Shown here one piece after another: positions 27,788 to 37,573 of a DNA stretch of 64,000 nucleotides. The stretch's first letter is position 1. Each line of letters begins with the position of its first letter. The DNA is from Candidatus Pollutiaquabacter sp. (GTDB lineage: Bacteria; Bacteroidota; Bacteroidia; AKYH767-A; 2013-40CM-41-45), in contig CANIAS010000003.1 in the NCBI GenBank assembly GCA_947465495.1, positions 1 to 64,000 on the forward strand, given 5' to 3'. The notes under the pieces are model-generated. The model saw only the letters and a list, made by a program, of their open reading frames with translations. It made no database searches and was not told the origin of the DNA. The position numbers were made by a program, and so were the translations under genes.

Positions 27788-28732
27788 TTGCACTTCTACC
27801 AGCCTGAACGGATTCAAATTGTCGATTCACACACAGGTGGTGAGCCTACACGTGTTGTGCTTGATGGTGGACCTGACCTTGGCGGTGGAACAGTAGCTGA
27901 ACGTCAATATTTACTTCAACAGCAATTTGATTTTTTCAGGACTGCAGTGATTCACGAACCGCGTGGTTCTGCTGTACTGGTAGGCGCACTATTAATTCCT
28001 GCGTCAGTACCTGATTGTGTGACTGGCGTGATTTTCTTTAACAACGTCGGGTACCTTGGCATGTGTGGCCATGGCACCATTGGCGTTGTAAGTACGTTGC
28101 ATCACCTGGGTAGAATTCATTCCGGCAGCATTCGAATTGAAACTTCAGTTGGAGTGGTAGCAGCACACCTTGGCGAGGATGGTTCAGTTTCCATTGCTAA
28201 TGTTCCCAGTTACCGCAAGGTAAAAGACCTTGAAGTGGATGTGCCGGGCATCGGTAATGTAATTGGCGATGTTGCGTGGGGTGGAAATTGGTTTTATCTG
28301 GTAAGGCCATCAGAGCAATCGATATCACAGGATCAAATAGAAACTTTGACCAATCGCGCATGGAGCATTCGACAAGCAGTCAACAATCAAGGATATCCGG
28401 AAGTAGATCATATTGAGATTTTCGGACCCGCTGCTGCCTCTGAGAATGATTCGCGTAATTTTGTATTATGCCCGGGTAAAGAGTACGACCGATCACCGTG
28501 TGGCACCGGCACCAGTGCTAAATTAGCGTGCTTGGCACAAGATGGGAAATTAGCAGAAGGTGCTGAATGGTTACAAGAGAGTATTGTTGGCAGTGTGTTT
28601 CGTGGAACCTATACATGGCTCGATCGCGAAGCAGGCGTAATAGCACCACTTATAACAGGTAAAGCTTATGTAACCGGCGAAACGTTATTGCTGTTTGATC
28701 CTAACGATCCTTATCGTTGGGGAATCAAATGA
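27788..28732 (+). CDS. Proline racemase / 4-hydroxyproline epimerase family protein
   Basis: TTG start; IVDSHTGGEPTRVVLDGGPDL; catalytic MCGHGTIG and SPCGTGTSAK cysteines. Confidence 0.88.
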   Translation: MHFYQPERIQIVDSHTGGEPTRVVLDGGPDLGGGTVAERQYLLQQQFDFFRTAVIHEPRGSAVLVGALLIPASVPDCVTGVIFFNNVGYLGMCGHGTIGVVSTLHHLGRIHSGSIRIETSVGVVAAHLGEDGSVSIANVPSYRKVKDLEVDVPGIGNVIGDVAWGGNWFYLVRPSEQSISQDQIETLTNRAWSIRQAVNNQGYPEVDHIEIFGPAAASENDSRNFVLCPGKEYDRSPCGTGTSAKLACLAQDGKLAEGAEWLQESIVGSVFRGTYTWLDREAGVIAPLITGKAYVTGETLLLFDPNDPYRWGIK

Positions 28733-28756
28733 ACCAATAATTGGCCCAATTGAAGC

Positions 28757-28793
28757 GCAAAAAAAAGCCTGCCCTTTTGAGGCAGGCTTTTTA
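28757..28793. terminator. Terminator between convergent genes
   Basis: AAAAAAAAGCCTGCC cttttga GGCAGGCTTTTT. Confidence 0.75.
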
Positions 28794-28808
28794 ATAAACT
28801 AGACCGGA

Positions 28809-30641
28809 TTAACGGTTGGAAATCATGATGTTCTTGGTAGAAACACCTGCTGCAGATTGTACGCGTACGGTGTACATGCCCTCAGCTTGGTTGCTAATAT
28901 CCACTTTTGCATTCGTCATGGAATCAAAGCGGTTGGAGTAAACAACTTGACCTAATGTGTTGGTGATGGTCACCAGTGCATTCTTTGCATCGCTGTTGAT
29001 GCTCAGTTGTCCTTTAGAAGGATTTGGGTAGATGGTCAATGATGATGCGTTATTGACCGTTGATATTCCGGTAGAAATATCAGCCGTGGTAACACGCAAG
29101 ATGAATGCGATTTCAAAGCTGGCAGTTTCAACAGCCGTCCATGCACCTGCACCAACTTGGTAGAAGGCAGTTCCAGGGGTGAAGATATCAGAAGCGGTAC
29201 CCAAGGTGATGTTGTTCTGTGATTTCTGATTCACGGCAACGTAGTATTGACCGCCATTAGCTACAAAAGGTGTGCTGAATGGAAGCGATAAGAATGCTCC
29301 GCCCGTATCGGCATCGGTGATGATGTAATTGCCGGTAGAAGCAATAAGCGCATTTGGCAAACCGCCTACCATGTCATAAATGTCAACAGACATTGAATCG
29401 TCCATCGTAGCGCCAGCAAGATAGAAGGTGGCTGAATTAAATTGAATAGGCTGATAAACTTCGAACGTTTGTCCCAAGTGACCGGTATTCGCATTGAAGC
29501 CCAAACCGCCTGTATAGTAGCTAGCGTCGAGAAACGTAAAGTCACGCGCGTAATCAGCGGTGTCTACGTACATGTAGCTAAAGGAGGTGTCGTTGCTGGT
29601 GTTAGCATCAGCATTGGTCATTGAACATACGTACATGAAGTAGTAAACGCCAGTATCAGAAGGTGTAAAAGGAAGAGAGGTTGTCAACAAAGCAGAGGTG
29701 TCGCCAGGATTCAACGTTGCAGCTGAATTTGTAACACTGTTGTAGATGTTATTGAATGATCCATCGTAAATGTCAATTGTGACAACTGCGTTGGTAGCTG
29801 GAGAGCTACCATTGTTGAATACTTTAGCTCCTAATGTCAAAGGTTGTACTTGTGTCAAAGGAACGCATGAATAAGGGCTTGGGTGAGCAACTTCAGCAAT
29901 GCCGATATCGTCAGCAGGAACATCTTCGATAGAAACATCATCAATCATCCAAGAATAACCGCAACCTGAACCAGCGCCAAAGCTAGCTGGGCTATAGAAT
30001 TCGAAACGAATTTTAACATTCGCAGAACCAGCAGCAAGGCTGGAGATGTCAACATAAGCGATATCGGGGTTAATTGATCCGTCGCCATCGTTGGAATTGA
30101 AATTATTGTCTTGCGTGATAGCGTTCAAGGCAATTTGATTCCATGTGCTACCGCCGTTGTTAGAAACGTAGAGGTAAGTAGAATCAATGTAACGACGATA
30201 GTACTGAGAGAATTTCAGGCGGGCTGATGTTGCAGCACTCAGGTCAATCGTACCTGCAGTGGTCAATAACGCCTGCTGATCGCCAGAGCATAACAGGTCG
30301 GAATCAAACAAGGCAAAACCATTCGCAGCAGTAGCAGATGCGATAGGGTCAATAAGAAATGCGCCAGATGGGCCGTTGGTGCCAATTACCCAGTTGTCCA
30401 CTGATGGTGCAACTGCAGATAATGTCCAAGTGGATGGATTGCTGAAGTCATCCGACCAGTATACCGTAGAGTTGCTGCGGCTGGAGGCGTTGTTTTTCTT
30501 CAATGAATTGAAAGTTGCATTCTTTGCAGCTGGTTTTTGCTGCGAATGTTGCTTGCCAGAGACAAGCTTCTTGGACAGTTGAGCACTTGCCGCTGTTCCC
30601 AGGGCGACTACAACTGCAAGTAAAAGGTAGAACTTTTTCAT
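28809..30641 (-). CDS. Secreted protein with T9SS type A sorting domain
   Basis: Signal peptide MKKFYLLLAVVVALGTAASAQ; VYWSDDFSNPSTWTL (MAM/choice-of-anchor-J-like); C-terminal SLTIYPNPSKGQLSINSD...GMYTVRVQSAAGVSTKNIMI. Confidence 0.9.
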   Translation of the reverse strand: MKKFYLLLAVVVALGTAASAQLSKKLVSGKQHSQQKPAAKNATFNSLKKNNASSRSNSTVYWSDDFSNPSTWTLSAVAPSVDNWVIGTNGPSGAFLIDPIASATAANGFALFDSDLLCSGDQQALLTTAGTIDLSAATSARLKFSQYYRRYIDSTYLYVSNNGGSTWNQIALNAITQDNNFNSNDGDGSINPDIAYVDISSLAAGSANVKIRFEFYSPASFGAGSGCGYSWMIDDVSIEDVPADDIGIAEVAHPSPYSCVPLTQVQPLTLGAKVFNNGSSPATNAVVTIDIYDGSFNNIYNSVTNSAATLNPGDTSALLTTSLPFTPSDTGVYYFMYVCSMTNADANTSNDTSFSYMYVDTADYARDFTFLDASYYTGGLGFNANTGHLGQTFEVYQPIQFNSATFYLAGATMDDSMSVDIYDMVGGLPNALIASTGNYIITDADTGGAFLSLPFSTPFVANGGQYYVAVNQKSQNNITLGTASDIFTPGTAFYQVGAGAWTAVETASFEIAFILRVTTADISTGISTVNNASSLTIYPNPSKGQLSINSDAKNALVTITNTLGQVVYSNRFDSMTNAKVDISNQAEGMYTVRVQSAAGVSTKNIMISNR

Positions 30642-30792
30642 GGTGTTGTTTTGGATTTGTTTATTACCAGTGCAAATTTAAAGTTCTTTTCTATTCCTAC
30701 AACCGATGGGCTGCCTTTCACGAGTCACGGAAGCGTCTTTTTTCAACCATATCCCGTTCGTTTTGGGATTGTTCGTGAAGGGGGCACTAAAG

Positions 30793-30821
30793 CAAAAAAA
30801 CCGGGCAGGTGCCCGGTTTTT
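30793..30821 (-). terminator. Rho-independent terminator between the two T9SS genes
   Basis: AAAAAACCGGGCA ggTGCCCGGTTTTT. Confidence 0.65.
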
Positions 30822-30843
30822 GAATAGGTAGGTAGTAGAACGA

Positions 30844-32604
30844 TTATTCCACGACAATCTTGCGGGAAGTCGTGTATTGGTCGTTGGCTACACGGATGAC
30901 ATAAACCCCAGCGGCAAGGCCTGAGATATCAATTCGCTCCGAGGAAAGGTTGGCAAATGACTTTTGAGCAACTTCCTGACCCATCAGGTTGGAAATCGTC
31001 ACCAAGTAGTTGGATCCTTTGCCACCTTGAATCGTAAGCTGGTCGTGTGCTGGATTTGGAAACACACTCAATGACTGCTCTTCAATAGCTGATACGCCTG
31101 TCGTGTTAGTGTACACAGACAGATTGATATCATCCAAGCGCAAAGAGCCGATCTTGTTTCCGCTCAGAACGTGGAAGCCAATGTAAAATGTACCATTGCT
31201 TGGGCAGGTAAATTGGTTGTTACCTGCAAGGTAGCTGATGCTGCTTGCCAGAAGTGGCAATTGAATAGGAGCTACCAGTGCGGAAGAAGAAGGTGCCGAA
31301 CAAAGGACTACTTCAAGGTATGCATCCGTAGCGGAATTGAATACACGATAGAAATAATCCAAGTTATAGGTGGTGCTATCGTTGAGGTCTACGCAAGGCA
31401 TAAACAACCACTCATTGGCAAACTGTGTGGCAGAAGCTGAAGTGTAGCTAGCGCAGTTCAAACCGGTACGTGGCAATACGTCGGAAATGCTCCAGGTGTT
31501 ATTATCGGCATTCACATCTTCAATGACCCAGCCGGTGCGGTCTTCGCTATCTTCAAAACCAGCAGAGAAGTCATTGTTCGCATCAATCATTCGTGTTCCA
31601 TTGTAAACGAAAGATGAGATGGTATCATTTGATGGATCTACATCGCCAAAAGTTGTAACATAAATCATCAACGTATGTGAACCAGGGTTGGAAAAATTCG
31701 CTGGAATACTGAATGCATAGATGGTGGAACCACCAGCTACTACGGTAGTAGTGGAATTTTCAGTGACAGGGGATCCGCCGTCAACGACGTAGCTGATGTC
31801 AAATCCGTTCATGTCGGAATTTCCGATGTTGTCGATGTTAACAGTTACAGTTTCAGCGTTGGAAAGTCCTGAGCAATTGCTCGCTGGAGATACAATGCCA
31901 GAAAGTGAAGCATCAAAAGCTATTACGGGCTCGTACATGGTCACATCATCAATCATCCACCAATAATCATAATCGCCGGTGAAATTGAACTTGACCCAAA
32001 CAGTAGCTTGATTAGCTGCCAAAGAAGTAATGTCAAGATCGATTGCATCCGCGTTAGAGGTATAGGCGTTGGTGTTCAGGCCAGCACTAGCATCTAAGAC
32101 TTCCGTCCATGAGGTGCCATCGTTGGAGACAAACACTTTTGCAGTTTCATAAAAATGATACAAAAATTGGTTGAAGGTTAAATGAACGATGCTGTGTCCT
32201 GAGCAATCAATCACATTTGTGATCATGTCTGCGTCTTCGCCACCAACACTCTGACTGGCTGAATCGCTGTCATAAACCATATAGCCATTGGCGGCAGTGG
32301 TTCCTGTGGTGTTCAACCGACCAATCGTACCGTACGATGCCGCGTTATAAATGCCGCTGGTGGTGAGTTTCCAGTTAATGCCGTTGCCAGCGTTATCTAC
32401 CAATTGCCAGCCGGCAGGAACCCCACCGCTGAAGTCTTCCGAGAAGAACGTGTTGACAGTATTGGTACGGTGAGGTTGTGCAACACGGTGGAATGGAGTT
32501 CCAGGAGTGTCATGAACAAAGGAAGTACGTTGCGCATTTTTTCCGGCAAAGGCAGAGAATGCGAACACGGTGAGCACAGAAAGTAGCGTAATGCGTTTCA
32601 TCAT
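30844..32604 (-). CDS. Secreted protein with T9SS type A sorting domain
   Basis: Signal peptide; FFSEDFSGGVPAGWQLVDNAGNGINWKL; C-terminal SLSVFPNPAHDQLTIQGG...GVYVIRVANDQYTTSRKIVVE. Confidence 0.9.
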   Translation of the reverse strand: MMKRITLLSVLTVFAFSAFAGKNAQRTSFVHDTPGTPFHRVAQPHRTNTVNTFFSEDFSGGVPAGWQLVDNAGNGINWKLTTSGIYNAASYGTIGRLNTTGTTAANGYMVYDSDSASQSVGGEDADMITNVIDCSGHSIVHLTFNQFLYHFYETAKVFVSNDGTSWTEVLDASAGLNTNAYTSNADAIDLDITSLAANQATVWVKFNFTGDYDYWWMIDDVTMYEPVIAFDASLSGIVSPASNCSGLSNAETVTVNIDNIGNSDMNGFDISYVVDGGSPVTENSTTTVVAGGSTIYAFSIPANFSNPGSHTLMIYVTTFGDVDPSNDTISSFVYNGTRMIDANNDFSAGFEDSEDRTGWVIEDVNADNNTWSISDVLPRTGLNCASYTSASATQFANEWLFMPCVDLNDSTTYNLDYFYRVFNSATDAYLEVVLCSAPSSSALVAPIQLPLLASSISYLAGNNQFTCPSNGTFYIGFHVLSGNKIGSLRLDDINLSVYTNTTGVSAIEEQSLSVFPNPAHDQLTIQGGKGSNYLVTISNLMGQEVAQKSFANLSSERIDISGLAAGVYVIRVANDQYTTSRKIVVE

Positions 32605-32674
32605 AAGGGTATGGTTAGGTATTTTAATGTACGTTGGGCTTCAAAAATAAGATTTATTAGCGGTCTGACAAACA

Positions 32675-32704
32675 ATAAAAAAGCCCGACTAAACGGGCTT
32701 TTTA
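32675..32704. terminator. Terminator downstream of gcvP
   Basis: AAAAAAGCCCGactaaaCGGGCTTTTT. Confidence 0.7.
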
Positions 32705-32706
32705 AG

Positions 32707-35571
32707 CTAAATTGCGACTTCTTCATATTGTTCCATCGGCGGGCAAGCACAAACAAGGTTCCTGTCGCCATAGGCATTGTCTACACGCCCGACCGCTGGC
32801 CAAAATTTATGGGCAGCTACATAGGGTAGTGGGAAGGCTGCTTTTTTCCGAGAATAGGAATGACTCCATTCGTCATTCGTAATGACAGCCATCGTATGTG
32901 GTGCGTTTTTTAATACGTTATCCTTACGATCTGCTTGTCCGTTTTCGATTTCATCAATCTCTCGGCGAATGGAAATCATGGCATCACAGAAACGATCGAG
33001 CTCCGCTTTTGGTTCACTTTCAGTCGGCTCAATCATGATTGTGCCTGGAACAGGGAACGACATGGTTGGTGCGTGGAATCCATAATCCATCAAACGTTTA
33101 GCAATATCTTCCACTTCAATACTTGCAGTAGTCTTGAACGGACGACAATCTAAAATCATTTCATGCGCAACCCGGCCGTGGGTTCCTACATAAAGAACTG
33201 GATAGTGTTTTTCTAAGCGCGCTTTAATGTAGTTAGCATTGAGGATCGCATATTTTGTAGAGTCGGTTACGCCGGCGGCTCCCAACATCTTTATGTATGC
33301 ATATGAAATTAACAGGATGCTTGCGCTGCCCCAAGGTGCTGCAGATACGGCATGAGTACTGCCTCCCATTTTCACTATAGGGTGAGATGGAAGAAACGGT
33401 GCCAAATGTGCGGCCACACCGATAGGACCCATGCCAGGGCCACCACCACCGTGAGGAATTGCAAATGTTTTATGCAGGTTCAAGTGACAAACGTCTGCTC
33501 CAATGGTGTAGGGATTAGTCAGTCCTACCTGTGCATTCATGTTAGCGCCGTCCATGTATACTTGTCCGCCGCACTCGTGAACGATTTGTGTGATTTCCTT
33601 AATGCCCTCTTCAAACACACCGTGGGTAGAAGGATAGGTTACCATCAGACAGGATAGTTGTTCTTTGTGCAATTCTGCTTTAGTGCGCAGATCATTGATA
33701 TCAATATTCCCCATGTCGTCGCATTTTACCACAACGACCTTCATGCCCGCCATAACGGCACTCGCCGGATTGGTCCCGTGTGCTGAGGATGGAATTAATG
33801 CAACATCACGATGATGGTCGCCACGACTAATATGATACGCACGAATGACCATAAGTCCCGCGTATTCTCCTTGTGCTCCTGAATTGGGTTGCAAAGAAAC
33901 GGCGTGGAATCCGGTAATCGTGCAAAGATATTCCTCCAGTTCACGAATGATTTGCGCATATCCTTCTGTTTGATCGGAAGGGGCGAAAGGGTGAATTCCT
34001 CCCCAAGCCTTCCACGTTACTGGAATCATCTCGGAAGACGCGTTCAATTTCATGGTGCAGGAACCTAATGCAATCATCGAATGGTTCAATGAAAGATCTT
34101 TCTTTTCCAAGGATGCGATATACCGCAGCATTTGTGTTTCAGAATGATTGTTGTGAAACACCGGGTGAGTCATGAATTCGGAAGTGCGATGGAGTTGATC
34201 TTTAAGTACCTCCGAAAGACTAGCATTCATTGTAGGAGATGGCTTTCCTTTTGCGGCTGCAAATACACCAACAATATCTTTCAAGTCGTGATTAGTCACG
34301 GTCTCGTTAAGACTGATACAAACGCAATTGTCTGTGGTATAGCGGAAATTTATTCCTGATTCCAATGCGTGTTTACGAATGCTTTCTAATTCATTTCCGC
34401 ACTCGACTTGCAGGGTGTCAAAATAGGTGCTGTTCTTTTGGACATAGCCCAGCTGTTCCAATTGCGCAGCTAATTCTTTGGTCTTGTTGTGTACATCGCC
34501 TGCAATTTTTCGCAGTCCTGTCGGGCCGTGATACACCGCATACATACCGGCCATGACTGCTAACAGTACCTGAGCGGTACAGATGTTTGACGTTGCTTTG
34601 TCGCGACGGATATGCTGCTCACGGGTTTGAAGTGCCATGCGCAAGGCTCTGTTTCCTTGTGCATCAATGGAGACCCCAATGATACGTCCTGGCATCTCAC
34701 GTTTATACGATTCTTTGGCAGCGAAAAACGCAGCGTGCGGTCCCCCGAACCCAAGGGGAACACCAAAGCGCTGACTATTTCCGAAAACGATGTCTGCTCC
34801 CCATTCGCCGGGTGGTTTTAGTAATGTCAATGCCAACAAATCAGCTCCGACACCAATCTGTAAACCATGTTTTTTCGCATTCTCTACCCAACTGTCCAAA
34901 CGATCGATATTTCCATGGATGCCGGGATATTGCAGGATGGCGCCGAAGAAGGTGTTGTCTACCGAAATGGTTCGATGATCCCCAATGATCAGTTCGATGC
35001 CCAGCGGGGCAGCGCGTGTAATCAAGACATCGATGGTCTGTGCGAGGCAATCTGACGACACAAACAGTTTGTTTGCTTGACGTTGGACGGCGTCCTTTTC
35101 TCGGGAGGCAAAAAATACGTGCATGGCTTCCGCCGCCGCAGTAGCTTCGTCCAGCAAGGAGGCATTGGCGATTTCCATACCGGTCAACTCAATGACCATG
35201 GTCTGGTAATTCAACAAGGCTTCCAAACGACCTTGTGCGATTTCTGCCTGGTAGGGAGTGTAGGCAGTATACCAGCCCGGATTTTCAAAAATGTTTCTCA
35301 ATATAACTCCAGGAGTTATCGTATCGTGGTAGCCGGCTCCGATATAAGAACGGTAAACCTTATTTTTAGAAGCCGTTTGCTCCAGTTCGGATAGATATTC
35401 GTGTTCTGATAAGCCAGAGGGAAGGTCAAGTGTTTTGGGTAGACGGATGGAGGACGGTACAGTCTCGTTGATAAGTTGATCAACTGAAGAGATTCCGATT
35501 TCACGCAGCATGTCAGCGGTTTGCTCGGCATCAGGACCGATATGTCGGTTGGAAAAAGGGACTGAAGACAT
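32707..35571 (-). CDS. gcvP: Glycine dehydrogenase (aminomethyl-transferring), single-chain P protein
   Basis: [77 protein letters not shown]. Confidence 0.97.
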   Translation of the reverse strand: MSSVPFSNRHIGPDAEQTADMLREIGISSVDQLINETVPSSIRLPKTLDLPSGLSEHEYLSELEQTASKNKVYRSYIGAGYHDTITPGVILRNIFENPGWYTAYTPYQAEIAQGRLEALLNYQTMVIELTGMEIANASLLDEATAAAEAMHVFFASREKDAVQRQANKLFVSSDCLAQTIDVLITRAAPLGIELIIGDHRTISVDNTFFGAILQYPGIHGNIDRLDSWVENAKKHGLQIGVGADLLALTLLKPPGEWGADIVFGNSQRFGVPLGFGGPHAAFFAAKESYKREMPGRIIGVSIDAQGNRALRMALQTREQHIRRDKATSNICTAQVLLAVMAGMYAVYHGPTGLRKIAGDVHNKTKELAAQLEQLGYVQKNSTYFDTLQVECGNELESIRKHALESGINFRYTTDNCVCISLNETVTNHDLKDIVGVFAAAKGKPSPTMNASLSEVLKDQLHRTSEFMTHPVFHNNHSETQMLRYIASLEKKDLSLNHSMIALGSCTMKLNASSEMIPVTWKAWGGIHPFAPSDQTEGYAQIIRELEEYLCTITGFHAVSLQPNSGAQGEYAGLMVIRAYHISRGDHHRDVALIPSSAHGTNPASAVMAGMKVVVVKCDDMGNIDINDLRTKAELHKEQLSCLMVTYPSTHGVFEEGIKEITQIVHECGGQVYMDGANMNAQVGLTNPYTIGADVCHLNLHKTFAIPHGGGGPGMGPIGVAAHLAPFLPSHPIVKMGGSTHAVSAAPWGSASILLISYAYIKMLGAAGVTDSTKYAILNANYIKARLEKHYPVLYVGTHGRVAHEMILDCRPFKTTASIEVEDIAKRLMDYGFHAPTMSFPVPGTIMIEPTESEPKAELDRFCDAMISIRREIDEIENGQADRKDNVLKNAPHTMAVITNDEWSHSYSRKKAAFPLPYVAAHKFWPAVGRVDNAYGDRNLVCACPPMEQYEEVAI

Positions 35572-35660
35572 AATGGAAGTATGATTTTAGGAGGCCTAAA
35601 GATACTAATTAAGCCCCTTCACAAAAGCCGAATTTATCAACCATCGTAGCGATTTTCTCG

Positions 35661-35668
35661 TAGCTTTG
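35661..35668 (+). promoter_or_regulatory. Bacteroidota -7 box TAGCTTTG
   Basis: TAGCTTTG ends 5 nt before the ATG at 35674, implying a very short or absent leader. Confidence 0.35.
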
Positions 35669-35673
35669 ATTGT

Positions 35674-36279
35674 ATGAAAACAGCACTTAAAATGGTCTTA
35701 TGGGCGGCGCTCACCGCCTTACTTCATCAAGTTGCTTCCGCCCAGGATACGATTGTGTTGATAAGCGGAAAAATTATCATTTCGAAGTCCGTCGAGATCA
35801 AGGACTATTCTGTCAACTACCACGATACTAAAAAAGGTAAATTTCATTCCATGGAGAAGTACCGTATTTTCAGCGTTCTTGGTGCAGATGGCAAGGAGCA
35901 GGTGTTATACACCAAGGACCCCTATGATTCATTGGATTTCACGCCCGAGCAAATGCGTCTATTTATCAAGGGAGAGCAAGATGCTGATCGTTTTTTTCAT
36001 GGTACTGCAAATAAAGCGGTCTCTTTTGCAATCGGTGTTCCGTCTAGTTTATTAGCGATTTATGGATTGTTGGTTCCGCCACTTTATTCGACAGTAATTG
36101 GTAGTTTCTCTCCCAATATGCAGAAGGCAACTGTTTCTGATCCGGCGTTGCGCAATGTGCCCGAGTATTCCGAAGGCTATCAGCGAAAAGTACGCGAAAA
36201 GAAAATACGTAATTCATTGCTATACGGTTTAGCGGGTTTCGCTGCAGGGTTTGTTGTATTCAACATGGTGGTCAATTGA
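35674..36279 (+). CDS. Hypothetical exported/membrane protein
   Basis: 201-aa ORF with signal peptide and C-terminal TM segments. Confidence 0.65.
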   Translation: MKTALKMVLWAALTALLHQVASAQDTIVLISGKIIISKSVEIKDYSVNYHDTKKGKFHSMEKYRIFSVLGADGKEQVLYTKDPYDSLDFTPEQMRLFIKGEQDADRFFHGTANKAVSFAIGVPSSLLAIYGLLVPPLYSTVIGSFSPNMQKATVSDPALRNVPEYSEGYQRKVREKKIRNSLLYGLAGFAAGFVVFNMVVN

Positions 36280-36293
36280 TAGGGCTTCTTCCC

Positions 36294-37145
36294 ATGATTT
36301 TGATCAGACGCTTGTTGCTCTATAGTCACCTATTTCTGGCTGCTTGCGCAGCTGCCTTGTGGTGCGTGACCTTGAAAATGAGCGATGGAGTCGTTACGTA
36401 CGGTCCTGATTTCTACCTGCTGGTCTCATCAACGTTGTTCTATTACAACTTTCACAAGTTTGCCTATAAGTTCAAATCGTTTCGGATTTCTGAGATGATT
36501 TCCATGATGATGGACAAATCAGTATGGCTGTTTGAACGCGTACTTTTTTTTATGAGTGGAGCGGTCTTTCTGGTTTCTTTTTTATGGGCAGAGACGGATG
36601 TTAAATTGTGCTGGATGGCGCTTGCTGGATGTTCGCTACTCTATTCCTTGCCGATGCGTTGGGGTAAAGGAAAATCTCGACGTCTCCGTGAAATACCGGC
36701 ATTGAAACTCGTGGATGTCGCTTTGGTATGGGCTATTTCAACGGTTGTCATTCCGTTGGTTTCATCAAACTTGTTCGTCGTGGACATCAGCTTCTGGTCC
36801 ATATTTATTTCTCGCTTTGTCCTGGTGTTTTGTCTTTGTATACCTTTTGAAATCCGGGATGAACAGCGAGAACGTGCGCATGGTTTTACATCCTTCATGG
36901 AGTATGGTCGCAAGAACATTTTTGTGGCAGGCACCTTCATGCTCTTGGTAGCGACTTTGCTGGTGCTTCTCGCCTATCAACAAAATATGATTGATCAAGT
37001 GGAATTGATATCCTACGTCTTCACGCATACGCTTGCCTTCGCATGGATAGTTATGGCCAAACCTACTTGGCCTGACTGGTACTTTAAATTTTGGGTGGAT
37101 GGCACCATGCTAGCACAGTTTATTTTTCTTACTATATTCGTTTGA
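36294..37145 (+). CDS. Multi-TM membrane protein, possibly UbiA-superfamily-like
   Basis: Multiple TM helices; CIPFEIRDEQRERAHGFTSFMEYG resembles the second UbiA motif region. Start at internal ATG preferred over TTG 36276. Confidence 0.55.
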   Translation: MILIRRLLLYSHLFLAACAAALWCVTLKMSDGVVTYGPDFYLLVSSTLFYYNFHKFAYKFKSFRISEMISMMMDKSVWLFERVLFFMSGAVFLVSFLWAETDVKLCWMALAGCSLLYSLPMRWGKGKSRRLREIPALKLVDVALVWAISTVVIPLVSSNLFVVDISFWSIFISRFVLVFCLCIPFEIRDEQRERAHGFTSFMEYGRKNIFVAGTFMLLVATLLVLLAYQQNMIDQVELISYVFTHTLAFAWIVMAKPTWPDWYFKFWVDGTMLAQFIFLTIFV

Positions 37146-37147
37146 AT

Positions 37148-37573
37148 ATGCTTCGCACATATCCCATTGAGGCTTTTGAAAGTCTAGCCAAGGCTATCCG
37201 CAATGATGATGAATCAGAGCAGAAATTGCTCGTTCTTCATGGATTTCCGGAACTGTCTCATTTTTGGGATGCCTTGGAAGGAGTAGAGCCGTCTTTTCGA
37301 TGGTTATTGGAAAATGATTTCCGACATCTTGCAGCTATCGTGGATGGTTTGACCGGAAAAGATACCGCGAAAGTATGGTTGCTGAAATCCGGTTACCCGG
37401 TGCTTGCGGCATTCATCGATGCTGCCCAAGGAAATGCTTCCGCGGTTAAGATGTTACTCAAAGGAAATCACAAAGGATGGATTGTGGTAGCTCGCGCCAT
37501 TCACGATAAGCAAAAAAAGAAGGACAAAAACATGTTCTGGGGGTTATTAAATTTTGGTAATCCCTTCCGATGA
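37148..37573 (+). CDS. Hypothetical protein (142 aa)
   Basis: ORF with ATG at 37148 (MLRTYPIEAFESLAKAIRNDDESEQ), directly after the preceding gene's stop codon. Confidence 0.6.
   Translation: MLRTYPIEAFESLAKAIRNDDESEQKLLVLHGFPELSHFWDALEGVEPSFRWLLENDFRHLAAIVDGLTGKDTAKVWLLKSGYPVLAAFIDAAQGNASAVKMLLKGNHKGWIVVARAIHDKQKKKDKNMFWGLLNFGNPFR

Noticed and set aside
35572-35673. Glycine riboswitch upstream of gcvP
   Set aside because: The short intergenic region shows no recognisable glycine aptamer.
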